64,000 bases of DNA from Hymenobacter siberiensis (GTDB lineage: Bacteria > Bacteroidota > Bacteroidia > Cytophagales > Hymenobacteraceae), in assembly GCF_018967865.2 (NCBI RefSeq), contig NZ_JAHLZY020000003.1, forward strand, positions 62,001 to 126,000. The letters are read 5' to 3'. The position numbers were made by a program, and so were the translations under genes. Numbering within the stretch: the first letter of the stretch is position 1; every line of letters begins with the position of its first letter. The notes under the pieces were generated by a model. The model searched no databases, had not been told where the DNA came from, and saw nothing but the letters and a program-made list of their open reading frames with translations. Shown in pieces: positions 10,168-19,251 of the stretch.

Positions 10168-11079
10168 ATGCAAACCCTGGAAAGCCTGAGCCGGAAAATT
10201 GAAGGTGCCAAGGACATCAAATCCGTGGTGCGGACCATGAAAGCCATGGCGGCGGCCACCATCGGGCAGTACGAGCTGGCGGTGAGCTCGCTCGGCGACT
10301 ATTACCAAACCGTAGCGCTGGGCTTGGTCGCTTACTTTCAGTCGGAGCCCGCCGGAAACCCCACACCACCGGTACAGGAGCCGCAAAAAGTAGCTGAGCC
10401 CTTGATAGGTGCCTTGGTTTTTGGGTCCGACCAGGGGCTGGTGGGCTCGTTCAACGATACCCTCGCCGCTTTTGTGGCCCAAACGCTCGGCACTCTGCCC
10501 GGCAGTAAGCAGCTCTGGACCGTGGGCGAACGGGTGCAGCACCTGCTAACAGATGCGGGCCTGCCCGTGACCACGCATTTTCTGGTGCCCACGGGCATCA
10601 CGGCCATTACGCCGCTAGTCGCGCAGATGCTGCTAAAAGCGCAGGAAGCCATCGACAACGGAAGCCTGACCGCGTTCTACATCTTTCACAACCGGCCCCG
10701 GGAGGCCACGGGGTATGAGCCGGTATATCAGCGCCTGCTGCCGCTGGACGCGCAATGGAAACAGGAGCTGCGGGCCCTGCACTGGCCCACAAAAACGCGG
10801 CCCCAGGTAGCTGGCGCGCGGTTTCCCACGTTGCGGGCCCTCGTCGGAGAGTTTCTGTTCGTGTCCTTGTTCCGAGCCTGCGCCGAGTCATTGGCCAGCG
10901 AAAACGCCAGCCGCCTGAAAGCCATGCAGCGGGCCGAAAAAAGCATCGATGAGCTATTGGGCGAGCTGGCTCACCAGTACCACCACAAGCGCCAAAGCGC
11001 CATCGACGAGGAGTTGTTCGACGTCGTGTCCGGCTTCGAGGCCCTCAACGCCGACCACGCCAAGGAGAAGCGGGAGTAG
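10168..11079 (+). CDS. atpG: N-type F1Fo ATPase subunit gamma
   Basis: This is the central rotor shaft (303 aa). The ATG at 10168 gives MQTLESLSRKIEGAKDIKSVVRTMKAMAA, the typical gamma N-terminal helix; the open frame starts earlier, inside the palindromic repeat, and is not credible there. The C-terminal helix SENASRLKAMQRAEKSIDELL matches the family. It is the last gene of the ATPase operon and converges with the minus-strand universal stress genes. Confidence 0.93.
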   Translation: MQTLESLSRKIEGAKDIKSVVRTMKAMAAATIGQYELAVSSLGDYYQTVALGLVAYFQSEPAGNPTPPVQEPQKVAEPLIGALVFGSDQGLVGSFNDTLAAFVAQTLGTLPGSKQLWTVGERVQHLLTDAGLPVTTHFLVPTGITAITPLVAQMLLKAQEAIDNGSLTAFYIFHNRPREATGYEPVYQRLLPLDAQWKQELRALHWPTKTRPQVAGARFPTLRALVGEFLFVSLFRACAESLASENASRLKAMQRAEKSIDELLGELAHQYHHKRQSAIDEELFDVVSGFEALNADHAKEKRE

Positions 11080-11242
11080 GATAGGCAGCCCGGTGCAGTC
11101 ATTCTGGTGCCGAAACCCGAGCGGCGGGGCCATGCCTGTTCATCCGCTGAGTCACTGGGTTAGATTTTAGATTCATGAACGCAAGTATCGCGTTGCTACA
11201 CCTGACTCTTGAAATTTGCTCAAATTATCAAAAAACCGCGTG

Positions 11243-12160
11243 TCAGAAAGCTGGCGTGAGGCCGGTAAGTACCGTGTTGGCAATGCCGGTGGCAGCCACC
11301 AAAGCAGACGTTTCGGTAGCGACCTCTGGGGCGGCGGCGGGCAGTACGAGCACGGGTACCGGGCAGTTTTCCAGGAGCTTGGCCGTGACGCTGCGGTGAA
11401 ACAAGTTGCCGAAATAGCTGCGATGACGAGCCAGCACCACCACCAAATCGGCCCGTGAATCGAGGGCGGCCGCCAGCACTCCCTGCTCGTAGTGCTCATG
11501 CTGAAAGCCCCGTAGTTCCGGCGTGGGCAGCCCCTCGACCAGGCCGCTGGCCTGCACGGCCCGCAGCGCCAGGGCGCAGCCTTCGTCGTCTTCCACCCCA
11601 CTCGTAACGTGGGCCACAATAATCTCGACGCCGGGCTGGGCCAGCAGCGGGCGCAGGGCCTGGGCTTCCGCGGTCAGCGTGAATGGTTCGCGGTCGGCGG
11701 CAATGAGGATGCGGCGGGGCGGGTGGTCGGTGGGGGACGTGGGCGACACCACCAGCAGCGGGTAGCCGCCGGCCCGCAGAATCTCCACGCAGGAGGTGAG
11801 CATGTCGGCGGCGACGGGACGGTCCTCATCCACCTGGCTGAGGACAAAGAGGGCCGGCTGGTAGCGGTTGGCCAAATCCTGGGCCACGGCGGGCAGCAGG
11901 TCGGTGGCTACTTCCACGGTGGCTGTGGTTTGCAGGCTTTGGGCCTGTTGGTAGAGAATGGCGGCCGTATCGGTCTGGCGCGCCAGCTCCTCCTGGTGGT
12001 AGCCTTGGGCCACCAAATCGTTGGGGTCGAACAGGGAGGCGCGGTTGACGTGCAGCAGCACCAACTGGCCCACCATGGCCTGAGCCATCACGTCGGCGTA
12101 TTTAACAGCGCGGCGGGCGGGCGGATAAAAACCGGCGAAGACGATGAGGGAAAGGGCCAT
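11243..12160 (-). CDS. Tandem universal stress protein (UspA family)
   Basis: The 305-aa protein has two UspA-like alpha/beta halves. The first starts LIVFAGFYPPARRAVKYADVMAQ and the second RRILIAADREPFTLTAEAQAL. It ends with VTAKLLENCPVPVLVLP, the conserved Usp tail. ATP-binding Usps carry G-2x-G-9x-G-S/T; here the tail RHRSYFGNLFHRSVTAKLL keeps only part of that motif, so nucleotide binding is uncertain. It is the most distal of five related minus-strand genes and probably acts in stress or low-oxygen survival. Confidence 0.85.
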   Translation of the reverse strand: MALSLIVFAGFYPPARRAVKYADVMAQAMVGQLVLLHVNRASLFDPNDLVAQGYHQEELARQTDTAAILYQQAQSLQTTATVEVATDLLPAVAQDLANRYQPALFVLSQVDEDRPVAADMLTSCVEILRAGGYPLLVVSPTSPTDHPPRRILIAADREPFTLTAEAQALRPLLAQPGVEIIVAHVTSGVEDDEGCALALRAVQASGLVEGLPTPELRGFQHEHYEQGVLAAALDSRADLVVVLARHRSYFGNLFHRSVTAKLLENCPVPVLVLPAAAPEVATETSALVAATGIANTVLTGLTPAF

Positions 12161-12238
12161 GGGGAAGTGAAGGTTAGGGTTAAGTGGTCAGTGAGGGAGC
12201 TTGGCTATGGATGCAGGAATTTCAATATTACCAGCCGC

Positions 12239-13081
12239 TTAATCCAACCCGTTTTCCAGCGTGGCCAGCAGCAGTACCGGCACCTGGGTATGCCGTAGCA
12301 CCTCGTCGATAACGCTATTGCCAAAAAGCTTACTTATCCAGCCGTGGCCGGGGTCGAGGAGAACCAGCATATCGGCCGACAGCTCCGCCACGGCTTGCTG
12401 CAGGCCCGCGGCCGGTGCTTCGCCCACCACCCGGTGCAGGCTGCTGCCGGCCAGGGCCGGCGTCAGGCCACATTCGCGCGCCGCCGTGAGGCCGTGCCGG
12501 CCGGCGGTGGGCTCGTCGGGCCGGGCCACGGTGGCGGGCACCACGGTGGCCCCCAGGGCCGCCAGGAGTGGGGTGAGGGCCAAGGCCTGGGGCGTGAGGG
12601 TAAAGGACTGGTCGCGCACGGCCAGGGCCAAGCAGCGCGGCGGGCGCAGGGCGGCCGTGGGCAGGTTCTGCGGCACCAGCAGCAGCGGGTAGCCCGTTTC
12701 GTGGGCCAGCGGCAGGGCGCGGTTGCTGAGCCATTCGTCCAGCAGGCCGTCGGTGGCCGTGAGGCCGGCGATAACCAGCAGCGGCTGATGCTGGTGCAGG
12801 GCTTCCTGCACGGCCTCGTCCCAGACTTGCGCCACGGTGGTGGCGGTGGTGGCTACGGGCATGGCGGCGGCTACTTCTTCCAGCGCGTGGCGCTCCCGTC
12901 GCACGTAGCCGGCGTTGGTGGCGCGCATGACCTGGCCTACCCGTGCAGTAGTGGGCGGCGTGGGGTACACGTGCAGCAGGTGCACCTCGGCCCCCAGCGG
13001 GGCGGCCAGCACGGCGGCGTAGGCCCGGGCCCGCTCGGCGGCGGGCGAAGAATCGGTGAGAACGAGCAGGGTGGGTTTCAT
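12239..13081 (-). CDS. Tandem universal stress protein (UspA family)
   Basis: This 280-aa tandem Usp starts MKPTLLVLTDSSPAAERARAYAAVLAAPLGAEVHLLHVYP. The second half is RPPRCLALAVRDQSFTLTPQALALTPLLAALG, and it ends with GNSVIDEVLRHTQVPVLLLATL. It lies 40 bp downstream of the M50 protease gene and 78 bp upstream of the next Usp, so the three are likely co-transcribed from the promoter region near 14.3 kb. Its specific role among the five Usps is unknown. Confidence 0.85.
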   Translation of the reverse strand: MKPTLLVLTDSSPAAERARAYAAVLAAPLGAEVHLLHVYPTPPTTARVGQVMRATNAGYVRRERHALEEVAAAMPVATTATTVAQVWDEAVQEALHQHQPLLVIAGLTATDGLLDEWLSNRALPLAHETGYPLLLVPQNLPTAALRPPRCLALAVRDQSFTLTPQALALTPLLAALGATVVPATVARPDEPTAGRHGLTAARECGLTPALAGSSLHRVVGEAPAAGLQQAVAELSADMLVLLDPGHGWISKLFGNSVIDEVLRHTQVPVLLLATLENGLD

Positions 13082-13121
13082 GGCGAAGAAGAGAAGAAAG
13101 TGAGAATAGGGGCCTTGGTTA

Positions 13122-14201
13122 CTACTGGCTCAGCGCGGCCCGGATGGTCAGGAACTCGGTCAGGTTGCTTTGGTCGATGACGCCGCGCAGCCGCTGGTTT
13201 TCCAGCACGGGAAAAAAGGCATTGGGCAGGCGCAGGGCGCGGGCATACACGGCGGCCAGGCTGTCGCTGATTTCCACCGTATCGAATTCGCGGCTCATTA
13301 CTTCCGCCACGGCCGTGGTGAGGCGGTGGTCGCGCAGGGCGGCCATGAGCAGGGGCCGGGTGAGCACCCCCACGGCCCGGCCCTGGTCGAGCACAATCAG
13401 GTCCTGGTCGGAGCCGGCCAGCAGGGTGTCGGCCGCGTGCTGCACGCTGTCGGACGGGGCCAGGGTGAGGTAGTTGGTTATCATGGCGTGGCCCACGGTA
13501 TAGTCGCCCAGCAGCTCGCGGTGCTGCACCGACGCGTTTTCGGTATATGCCCCGAAATACACGAAGATGCCGATGAGCACCAGAAACGGATTGTTGAACA
13601 AGCCGTAGAACACGAAGCCTACGGCCAGCAGCCGGCCCAGCCCGGCGGCAATGGCGGTAGCCCGGGGCCGGCCCAGGCGCATGGCCAGCAGGGCGCGCAG
13701 CACCCGCCCACCATCCATGGGGAAAGCCGGAATGGCGTTGAATGCCACCAGCAGTACGTTCACCCAGAACAGGGCCGTGAGAAAGCCCGGCCCCACGGCA
13801 TCGTGGCTGAGGCCGATGCCCTCGAAGGCCCCCAGTGGCGCCACGAAGGGGTATAGTATCGCCGCCAACAGCACGTTCACGGCCGGCCCGGCCAAGGCCA
13901 CCAGCAGCTCCTGCCGGGGCTTTTCGGGTATGCGCTCCAGCGTGGCCAGGCCCCCGATGGGCAGCAGCGTGATAGAGCGTGTGCCGATGCCGAAGCGCCG
14001 CGCCATGAGCGAGTGTCCCAGTTCGTGCAGTACCACGCAGGCGAACAGCGCCAGCACAAACCCCACCGACACCAGCACGGCCCCGTAGCTGCTGCCCCGC
14101 CGCACCTCGCCAAACACGAGGAAGCCGAGCAGCAGCAGGAAGGTCCAGTGCAGGAAGATGCGGATGCCGGCCAGACGACCGATTAGCAAGGAGTTTTTCA
14201 T
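13122..14201 (-). CDS. Site-2-type M50 metalloprotease with two CBS domains
   Basis: This 359-aa intramembrane zinc protease has HELGH at residues 59-63 and a third-ligand motif AIPAFPMDGGRVLRALLA. There are about six hydrophobic segments before residue 220. Two CBS domains follow (VGHAMITNYLTLAPSDSVQHAADTLL and VAEVMSREFDTVEISDSLAAVYARAL), which may sense adenine nucleotides. The start at 14201 (MKNSLLIGRLAGIRIFLHW) is typical; the frame opens upstream at 14261. A perfect FNR-type palindrome lies 124 bp upstream, so this is probably the first gene of a unit with the two Usps downstream. M50-CBS proteases accompany Usp genes in low-oxygen clusters elsewhere. Confidence 0.92.
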   Translation of the reverse strand: MKNSLLIGRLAGIRIFLHWTFLLLLGFLVFGEVRRGSSYGAVLVSVGFVLALFACVVLHELGHSLMARRFGIGTRSITLLPIGGLATLERIPEKPRQELLVALAGPAVNVLLAAILYPFVAPLGAFEGIGLSHDAVGPGFLTALFWVNVLLVAFNAIPAFPMDGGRVLRALLAMRLGRPRATAIAAGLGRLLAVGFVFYGLFNNPFLVLIGIFVYFGAYTENASVQHRELLGDYTVGHAMITNYLTLAPSDSVQHAADTLLAGSDQDLIVLDQGRAVGVLTRPLLMAALRDHRLTTAVAEVMSREFDTVEISDSLAAVYARALRLPNAFFPVLENQRLRGVIDQSNLTEFLTIRAALSQ

Positions 14202-14298
14202 AAGCAGAAGTACCAGGAGCGCCGCCCCGGGCAGACAAAAAGCCCACCCGACCGGCCCCAAAGGGACATAGGCAAAAGTCCGTCCCGGTCGCTGACTT

Positions 14299-14338
14299 CG
14301 GCATGACGAGAATTACCCGAACACTTGATTTTCATCAA
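14299..14338 (-). promoter_or_regulatory. Perfect FNR-type box with conserved downstream block
   Basis: TTGATTTTCATCAA at 14325-14338 matches the FNR/ANR consensus TTGAT-N4-ATCAA in every defined base. In the direction of the M50 gene it is followed by CGGGTAATTCTCGTCATGCCG at 14299-14319. The site at 19.1 kb has CGGCAATTCTTGTCATGGGG at the same distance. The pair is therefore likely one promoter architecture: an activator box plus a core or second-factor element. Confidence 0.7.
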
Positions 14339-14441
14339 CCCCTGCATGCCTACTCCTTTGAGCAGTACAGCCGGCCACAAAGCAGAAATCCCCGCCTGCC
14401 GGTGAGCCGAAAAGCGGGGAGGTGATGCGGCACGGCCGAAC

Positions 14442-14552
14442 TCAGCGGCCGGGCAGGGGCACCGGCTGCAGCTGCGTGTCGAGGCGGTGCAGGCGCACCG
14501 CGACCAAGGCCCCGATGAGCAGGGCCGAAAACAGAAAAGTGGGAATGAGCAT
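14442..14552 (-). CDS. Possible 36-residue single-pass membrane peptide
   Basis: An ATG at 14552 opens 37 codons: MLIPTFLFSALLIGALVAVR, then a basic and proline-rich tail ending in PLPGR. The hydrophobic stretch is long enough for one membrane helix. It lies in the 441-bp gap between the Usp gene at 14643 and the M50 gene. An imperfect GC hairpin (TCCCCGC...GCGGGGA, 14392-14421) follows it. No homologue is recognised, and it could be chance. Confidence 0.3.
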   Translation of the reverse strand: MLIPTFLFSALLIGALVAVRLHRLDTQLQPVPLPGR

Positions 14553-14642
14553 ACAACGGGGAATAAGGGGCGTGCAACGGCCCTGGGTGAAAAACAGGTA
14601 CTATGCAAGCGTCGGCGCAACCTCTCAGCTCATGGCCGGCAG

Positions 14643-15488
14643 TCAGTCGGGCTGGTCGGCATCGTCGGCGGGTAGGAGGAGTACCGGCACGGGACAGCCG
14701 CGCAACACCTGCGCCGTGACGCTGCGATGAAACAGCCGGCCCAGGAAGCTGCGGGGCCGGGCAATGAGAATCAGCAAATCGGCCTGCGTCTCGGCCACGG
14801 CGCGCAGTACCCCGGGAGCCGGAGCGTGGCCGGCATCGTCGTACAGCGCCAGCGGCGCGGCCGTGGGCAGCAGCTTGCGCAGCGGCCCGCCCAGCTGCTC
14901 ATAGCCACCGGGCCGCACGCCCCCGCTCGCAAGGGTTCGAACGTGCACCACCGAATAGGCCGCCTGCCAGCTCGCCAGCAGCGGGGCCAGGGCCAGGGTG
15001 ACGGCACTGAGGGTAAAAAAATCGCCATCGATGGCCACCAGCACGCGGCGCGGCCGGCTGGGGGGCGGGCCGGCTTCGGGCACCAGCAGCAGCGGGTGGT
15101 GGGTGGCGCGCAGTACGGGCAGCACGTGGTTGCGCAGCAGGTAGTCGAGCAGGTCCTGCTCGGGGCTCAGGCTCATGGCCAGCAGCAGCGGGTGGTGGCG
15201 CTCAATGGCTTCCTGCACGGCATCGGTAATGGGGGCCGCGACTACCGTCGCTTCGGTGGGCGCGGGCAGGCGCTGGGCCAGCGCCTGCAAGGCGTCTTCC
15301 GTCTCGGCCTGCATCTGGGGGAAGTAGTGCATCGGCACAGCCGCCAGTCCGGAGGCCAGAATGGGGGGCTGATAGACGTTGACCAGCTCCAGGCGCACGT
15401 GTAGCGGTGCGCCCAATACGGCGGCGTAGCGGGCCGCCTGCTCCGCCGCCTCAGAAAGATTGACCAACACCAAAATGGAAGGATTCAT
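14643..15488 (-). CDS. Tandem universal stress protein (UspA family)
   Basis: The 281-aa protein starts at the ATG at 15488 (MNPSILVLVNLSEAAEQAARYAAVLG); the open frame continues far upstream to 15974, but that part is antisense-type sequence over the next gene. The two Usp halves are joined near RPRRVLVAIDGDFFTLSAVTLAL. The tail has RPRSFLGRLFHRSVTAQVLRGCPVPVLLLP, close to the tails of the neighbouring Usps. It probably descends from local duplication and forms one unit with the two Usp genes upstream (44- and 33-bp gaps). Confidence 0.85.
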   Translation of the reverse strand: MNPSILVLVNLSEAAEQAARYAAVLGAPLHVRLELVNVYQPPILASGLAAVPMHYFPQMQAETEDALQALAQRLPAPTEATVVAAPITDAVQEAIERHHPLLLAMSLSPEQDLLDYLLRNHVLPVLRATHHPLLLVPEAGPPPSRPRRVLVAIDGDFFTLSAVTLALAPLLASWQAAYSVVHVRTLASGGVRPGGYEQLGGPLRKLLPTAAPLALYDDAGHAPAPGVLRAVAETQADLLILIARPRSFLGRLFHRSVTAQVLRGCPVPVLLLPADDADQPD

Positions 15489-15532
15489 AGCAAAAATTCT
15501 AAGTGATAAGCTGTTGCAATCAGTCGCCGGGG

Positions 15533-16357
15533 CTAGTCGCGGGCCGGTAGTGCCAGCACCGGAATCGGGCTTTGCTCCATGAGCCGGGCCGTGATGCTGC
15601 GGTGAAAAAAGCTGCCAATAAGGCTGTGGTGCCGGGCCACTACCACCAGCATATCGGCCTGTTGGCGCACGGCTTCGGCCAGAATTCCGGCCACCAGATC
15701 GGGTGCGTGGTGCAGGTGCAGGCGGCTGAGCGGTATGGCCGGTACCACCCCGTTGATGCGGATGGTGTTGAGCACGGCAACGGGGTCGGGCGGGGTGGTG
15801 GTGGCGCTTTCGGGTATATAAACCACCTGCAGCGACGCCTGTGGTCCGGCCAGCAGCTGGTGCACCAGCGCCGGGAGTGGGTGCAGGTCCAGGGGCTCGC
15901 CGTCCACGGCCAGCAGCAGCCGGCGGGGCGGCAAGCCCTCCGAGGCCGTGGGGGGCACCACCAGCACCGGGCACAGGGCTTGCTCCAGCAGCAGTTGGGC
16001 CACGTCGGCTACTATTTCCACGGGCTGCTCGGCCGCGCCGGGCTGGCCCAGCACCAGCAGCTGGCCTTGCTGGGCCCGCACGGTCTGGCCAACGGCCTCA
16101 GGAAAAACTTCTTCCGATACCACCAGCTCCGTGGGTACGGGTCGGTTGGTGGTCAGCCGGGCTAGTTCCCGCTGTTTTTGCCGCTTGTTCCACTCGGTGC
16201 GCGGGCTGCCTTTTTCGCCGGGGCCGTGCAGGCCATTGTGGCACACGTGCAGCAGCACCACGCGGGCCTGCTGCGCGGCCGCCAGGCTGGTGGTGTAGGC
16301 CAGGGCCTCCGGGTATACAGTGAAAAAATCGGTGAGGATAATGAAAGATGCTTCCAT
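15533..16357 (-). CDS. Tandem universal stress protein (UspA family)
   Basis: This 274-aa tandem Usp has an N-terminal half FIILTDFFTVYPEALAYTTSLAA and a second half RRLLLAVDGEPLDLHPLPALVHQLL. The tail RHHSLIGSFFHRSITARLMEQSPIPVLALP matches the preceding Usp. A basic patch (TEWNKRQKQRELARL) follows the first beta strand. It is the middle gene of three adjacent Usp genes. Confidence 0.85.
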   Translation of the reverse strand: MEASFIILTDFFTVYPEALAYTTSLAAAQQARVVLLHVCHNGLHGPGEKGSPRTEWNKRQKQRELARLTTNRPVPTELVVSEEVFPEAVGQTVRAQQGQLLVLGQPGAAEQPVEIVADVAQLLLEQALCPVLVVPPTASEGLPPRRLLLAVDGEPLDLHPLPALVHQLLAGPQASLQVVYIPESATTTPPDPVAVLNTIRINGVVPAIPLSRLHLHHAPDLVAGILAEAVRQQADMLVVVARHHSLIGSFFHRSITARLMEQSPIPVLALPARD

Positions 16358-16390
16358 GGCAAGTGTTTGGGCAACAGGATAAAAGGCGCT

Positions 16391-17209
16391 CTAGTCTTCG
16401 GCGGGTAGTACCAGCACCGGAACCGGACTGTGCTCCAGCAGCTGGGCCGTGACGCTGCGATGAAACAGGCTGCCGATAAGGCTGTGCTGCCGGGCCACGA
16501 CCACCAGCAGGTCGGCTTCCTGCCGGGCCGCTTCGGCCAGTATCCCGCTCACTACCGAGCGGTCATACACTTCATATAGCTGGCTGGGGGGCAGCACCTC
16601 GGTAAGGTCGTTGTCTGCCACCGTGCGCAGGATGGCTTCGGCCCCCAGGCGCGCGTGGCTGTCGTCGGTTACGCGCACCACGTTCAACGTGCCCTCCGCC
16701 AGGCGTAGCAGCTGCCGGAGCACATTCTGATGCCGGAGCAGCACGAACGGTTCGCCGTCCACGGCCAGCAGCAGGCGGCGGGGCGGGAAGGTATCGCCGG
16801 CGGGGGGCGGCACCACCAGCAGCGGATAGGGCACGGTAGTGAGCAGGTCCATGGCTGTGCCGGTCACGATTTCCACGGGTGCGTCGGCCGTTTCGGGGCG
16901 GCCCAGCACCAGCAGCAGGGGATGGTGGCGTTGCACGGTGGCGCGCACGGCCTCGGTCAGCTCCCGGTCCGACACATCTACCTGGGTGGGCACGGGCTGC
17001 GCGTCGGCCAGCGTTTGCAGGACCCGGTCGGTGGCATTGTCGCTGACGGGTGAGTAGGAGCCGTAGTCGATGGGAGCCAGCAGCACGTCGTGGCGGGCGT
17101 GCAGCAGCACCAGCTCCGTTTTCATCGACACCGCCAGCCCCGCAGCGTAGGACAGCGCCCGGGCGGTGACGGCGTAAAAATCAGTCAGTACGACAAGGGG
17201 GGAAGCCAT
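16391..17209 (-). CDS. Tandem universal stress protein (UspA family)
   Basis: This 272-aa tandem Usp starts MASPLVVLTDFYAVTARALSYAAGLA, with a second half RRLLLAVDGEPFVLLRHQNVLRQLL and the tail RQHSLIGSLFHRSVTAQLLEHSPVPVLVLP. It is the closest relative of the gene at 15533 by motif. It lies 67 bp after the BON-domain gene, so the series BON-Usp-Usp-Usp is probably one transcript from the promoter region near 19.1 kb. Confidence 0.85.
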   Translation of the reverse strand: MASPLVVLTDFYAVTARALSYAAGLAVSMKTELVLLHARHDVLLAPIDYGSYSPVSDNATDRVLQTLADAQPVPTQVDVSDRELTEAVRATVQRHHPLLLVLGRPETADAPVEIVTGTAMDLLTTVPYPLLVVPPPAGDTFPPRRLLLAVDGEPFVLLRHQNVLRQLLRLAEGTLNVVRVTDDSHARLGAEAILRTVADNDLTEVLPPSQLYEVYDRSVVSGILAEAARQEADLLVVVARQHSLIGSLFHRSVTAQLLEHSPVPVLVLPAED

Positions 17210-17276
17210 AGCAGTAGGAGAAAAAAGGGGTGAATTGGAAAACCCGTGGGCGGCCCGGCCAGTCCGGGTGCTAGCG

Positions 17277-18716
17277 CTAGCGGTAGGTGTCGGTTAGCAG
17301 ATGAGCAGGGGGATGAGGGCCCTGCTGCCCGGGGCCTGCCGGGGCCAGCACGAGCAGGTGGTTTTTCACGTCGTGGGCTCCGGCCTTGTAGGCTTCGAGG
17401 GTGGCCTGCTGGCGCTCGGGCCAGCTGTCCACAGTGCCGGTAAGGGTGGCGTGGCCGTGGCTCACCTGCACGTCAATATCCTGGTCGTGTAGGCTGGCCG
17501 ACCAGAAGTGGCGCTCCCGGATGCGGCCGGCCAGCGCATAGTCAGAGTCGGGGTCGGGGCTGTCCGGCCGGGCAAGGGCTTCGGGCCGCGCTTCGGCGGG
17601 CTCGGCTACCAGGTTGGCCACGGCCAGCACGCCACTGGCCCCTGCGGCCACATCGCCCACCCGCTCGCGCTCAAACGCATGGTCTACCTGCCCGTGCACA
17701 GTGGCCTGGCCGTTGCTCACGCTCACGGTAAAAAAGAAGTGCCCCACGTAGGGGTCACGGGCCAGCGCGGCCAGAATGGCCTGGCGAATATCGGCATCAG
17801 GCACCAGGCCGCTGGGTCGTACCTTCAGTAGGTTGTGTACTTCGGTCACGCCCACTACGAGGCGGGCGTCGTGCTCGGCTTCCTGGCGGGCGCGCAGGTT
17901 GCTCACCGTACCGGCCAGCGTCACAATGCCTTCATGGACCTGCACCAGCGTTTCGGAGCAGCGCACGCGTGGGTTGCGGTGCAGGGCGCCGCGCACGGCC
18001 TCCACAATGGCCTCGTCGGCCCGGAGCGCAAACTTCCCGCGCCGCAGCTCGCTGCTCAGCGCCCAGTAGGCCACAAGCAAGTCGCGGGCATCTACGTGGG
18101 CGGCTCCGGTCTGGTAGGCTATGGCTATGACGTGGTCCCGCTCCGTGGCCGTGCCCACCGTACCCGACAGGTGCACCACGGACTCGATGGTGCGCACCTG
18201 CACTAAGGCGCTGTTCACCCGAACATCCCAGTCGAGCAGCTCCTGAATCTGAATGGTGATTTCCTCGTCAGAATTCACGATTTTGCCCTTTTGAATGGTC
18301 AGGCCCTCCGTTATGAGGCTCGTCACGCCCCGCACGCCTTGCACCACGCGCAGCACCAGCTGCTTCTCGGCCCACGACTGCACCATGCCCGTGAGCGTGA
18401 CCACGCCCCCGGCCACGGCGCACTGCACCTGATAGTCGCCAGTGGCGGGGTCGTCGGCCAGGGTGCCGCACACGTCGCGCTGCAAGTCGGCATCGGGCCG
18501 GGTGGGGGTGCGCACGGCCACTGTGCTGGCAACGCCGCGCACGCCGCGCACGGCCAGGGCAATGTCCTCGGCCCGCTGCCGGGCCAGCAGGTTGTCGGTG
18601 AAACCAGTCAGCGTTACCAGGCCCTCGTGCGTGGCCACGTCCAGCAAATGCTCGTCCAGGCCTTTTTGGGTGGTAAATAGCCGTTTGATGGCCATGGTAA
18701 TGTCGGTATCGGCCAT
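17277..18716 (-). CDS. Six-repeat BON-domain protein
   Basis: The 479-aa protein (from MADTDITMAIKRL; earlier starts at 18761 or 18827 are possible) consists of six BON repeats. Each has the pattern xGxVTLxGxVxSxxxRxxAxxxxxxVxGVxxVxNxL: about residues 20-70, 90-140, 165-215, 250-305, 320-370 and 395-455. BON domains bind membranes or lipids, as in OsmY and Kbp. No signal peptide is seen from this start, suggesting a cytosolic or membrane-peripheral protein. A partial copy of repeat 4 and its flanks exists at 37154-37618. An FNR-like box lies about 370 bp upstream, leaving a long leader. Confidence 0.88.
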   Translation of the reverse strand: MADTDITMAIKRLFTTQKGLDEHLLDVATHEGLVTLTGFTDNLLARQRAEDIALAVRGVRGVASTVAVRTPTRPDADLQRDVCGTLADDPATGDYQVQCAVAGGVVTLTGMVQSWAEKQLVLRVVQGVRGVTSLITEGLTIQKGKIVNSDEEITIQIQELLDWDVRVNSALVQVRTIESVVHLSGTVGTATERDHVIAIAYQTGAAHVDARDLLVAYWALSSELRRGKFALRADEAIVEAVRGALHRNPRVRCSETLVQVHEGIVTLAGTVSNLRARQEAEHDARLVVGVTEVHNLLKVRPSGLVPDADIRQAILAALARDPYVGHFFFTVSVSNGQATVHGQVDHAFERERVGDVAAGASGVLAVANLVAEPAEARPEALARPDSPDPDSDYALAGRIRERHFWSASLHDQDIDVQVSHGHATLTGTVDSWPERQQATLEAYKAGAHDVKNHLLVLAPAGPGQQGPHPPAHLLTDTYR

Positions 18717-19062
18717 GGTTTCGGCGGTGGCTGGTATAATCAGGAGATGAGGCGTAACCATAACTGGTGGAGAGATAATATATTGCAATTCAATGAATTG
18801 ATAAGCTTTGCGGCTCTTCAGGAGCACCGGCGGCGCATATTTCGGCGCGCGCCGAGTTGCGGGCCATGAGCCTCAGGGTGAGGGCGATGCCCCGGGGCAG
18901 TACCTGCAACATCGTCGTTCTGCAAGTAGACGGCAGCGCAGTACTTGCAAGCCCCCACAGCAGTACTCCAGGTATCTGGCAGGTTTTAGCTGTGCGCTGG
19001 CATCGCGCTGAAAGTCAATTGAAAGCTGGATTGATACAAAAATCAATCAAAAGCGCGGCAAG

Positions 19063-19102
19063 CCCCATGACAAGAATTGCCGCAGCGCGTGATATTCATC
19101 AA
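19063..19102 (-). promoter_or_regulatory. FNR-like box with conserved downstream block, upstream of BON gene
   Basis: Read on the minus strand, TTGATGAATATCAC (19089-19102) differs from TTGAT-N4-ATCAA only at the last base. The block CGGCAATTCTTGTCATGGGG (19063-19082) follows at the same spacing as at the 14.3-kb site. It points towards the BON-Usp series. Confidence 0.6.
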
Positions 19103-19154
19103 ATGAAGAGTTAATGAAGCCAATTCGTCCGTTCTATCCCTGCACCAACAGCCA

Positions 19155-19193
19155 GGCCCCGCCCGCCACAGAACAGGCAAGAAATGGCGGGGC
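19155..19193 (-). terminator. GC-rich hairpin after the integrase gene
   Basis: GGCCCCGCCCGCCA and TGGCGGGGC form a stem about 60 bp beyond the integrase stop, with no clear T tract. It could end the integrase transcript or simply separate the neighbouring units. Confidence 0.35.
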
Positions 19194-19251
19194 TTCATCA
19201 AGGCAAAAGGCCGAGGGCACGCAGTGCCCGGCGGGCGCGTAGCTGTCAGGT

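Larger units (their letters stand above)
18717..19251. other. Gene-free leader and spacer between BON gene and integrase
   Basis: No convincing gene is seen in 535 bp. It holds the FNR-like promoter region at 19063-19102, an inverted pair GATTGAT/ATCAATC at 19029-19048, a repeated TGCAAGTA/TACTTGCAAG pair near 18920-18950, and a GC hairpin next to the integrase end. The 350-base stretch between the promoter and the BON start could be a regulatory leader. Confidence 0.5.

Noticed and set aside
14198-14620. 140-codon minus-strand frame upstream of the M50 gene
   Set aside because: Cys/Arg/Pro-rich composition, crosses the FNR-type promoter region, no family features.
19029-19048. GATTGAT/ATCAATC pair as another FNR box
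   Set aside because: The spacer between TTGAT and ATCAA is six bases rather than four.
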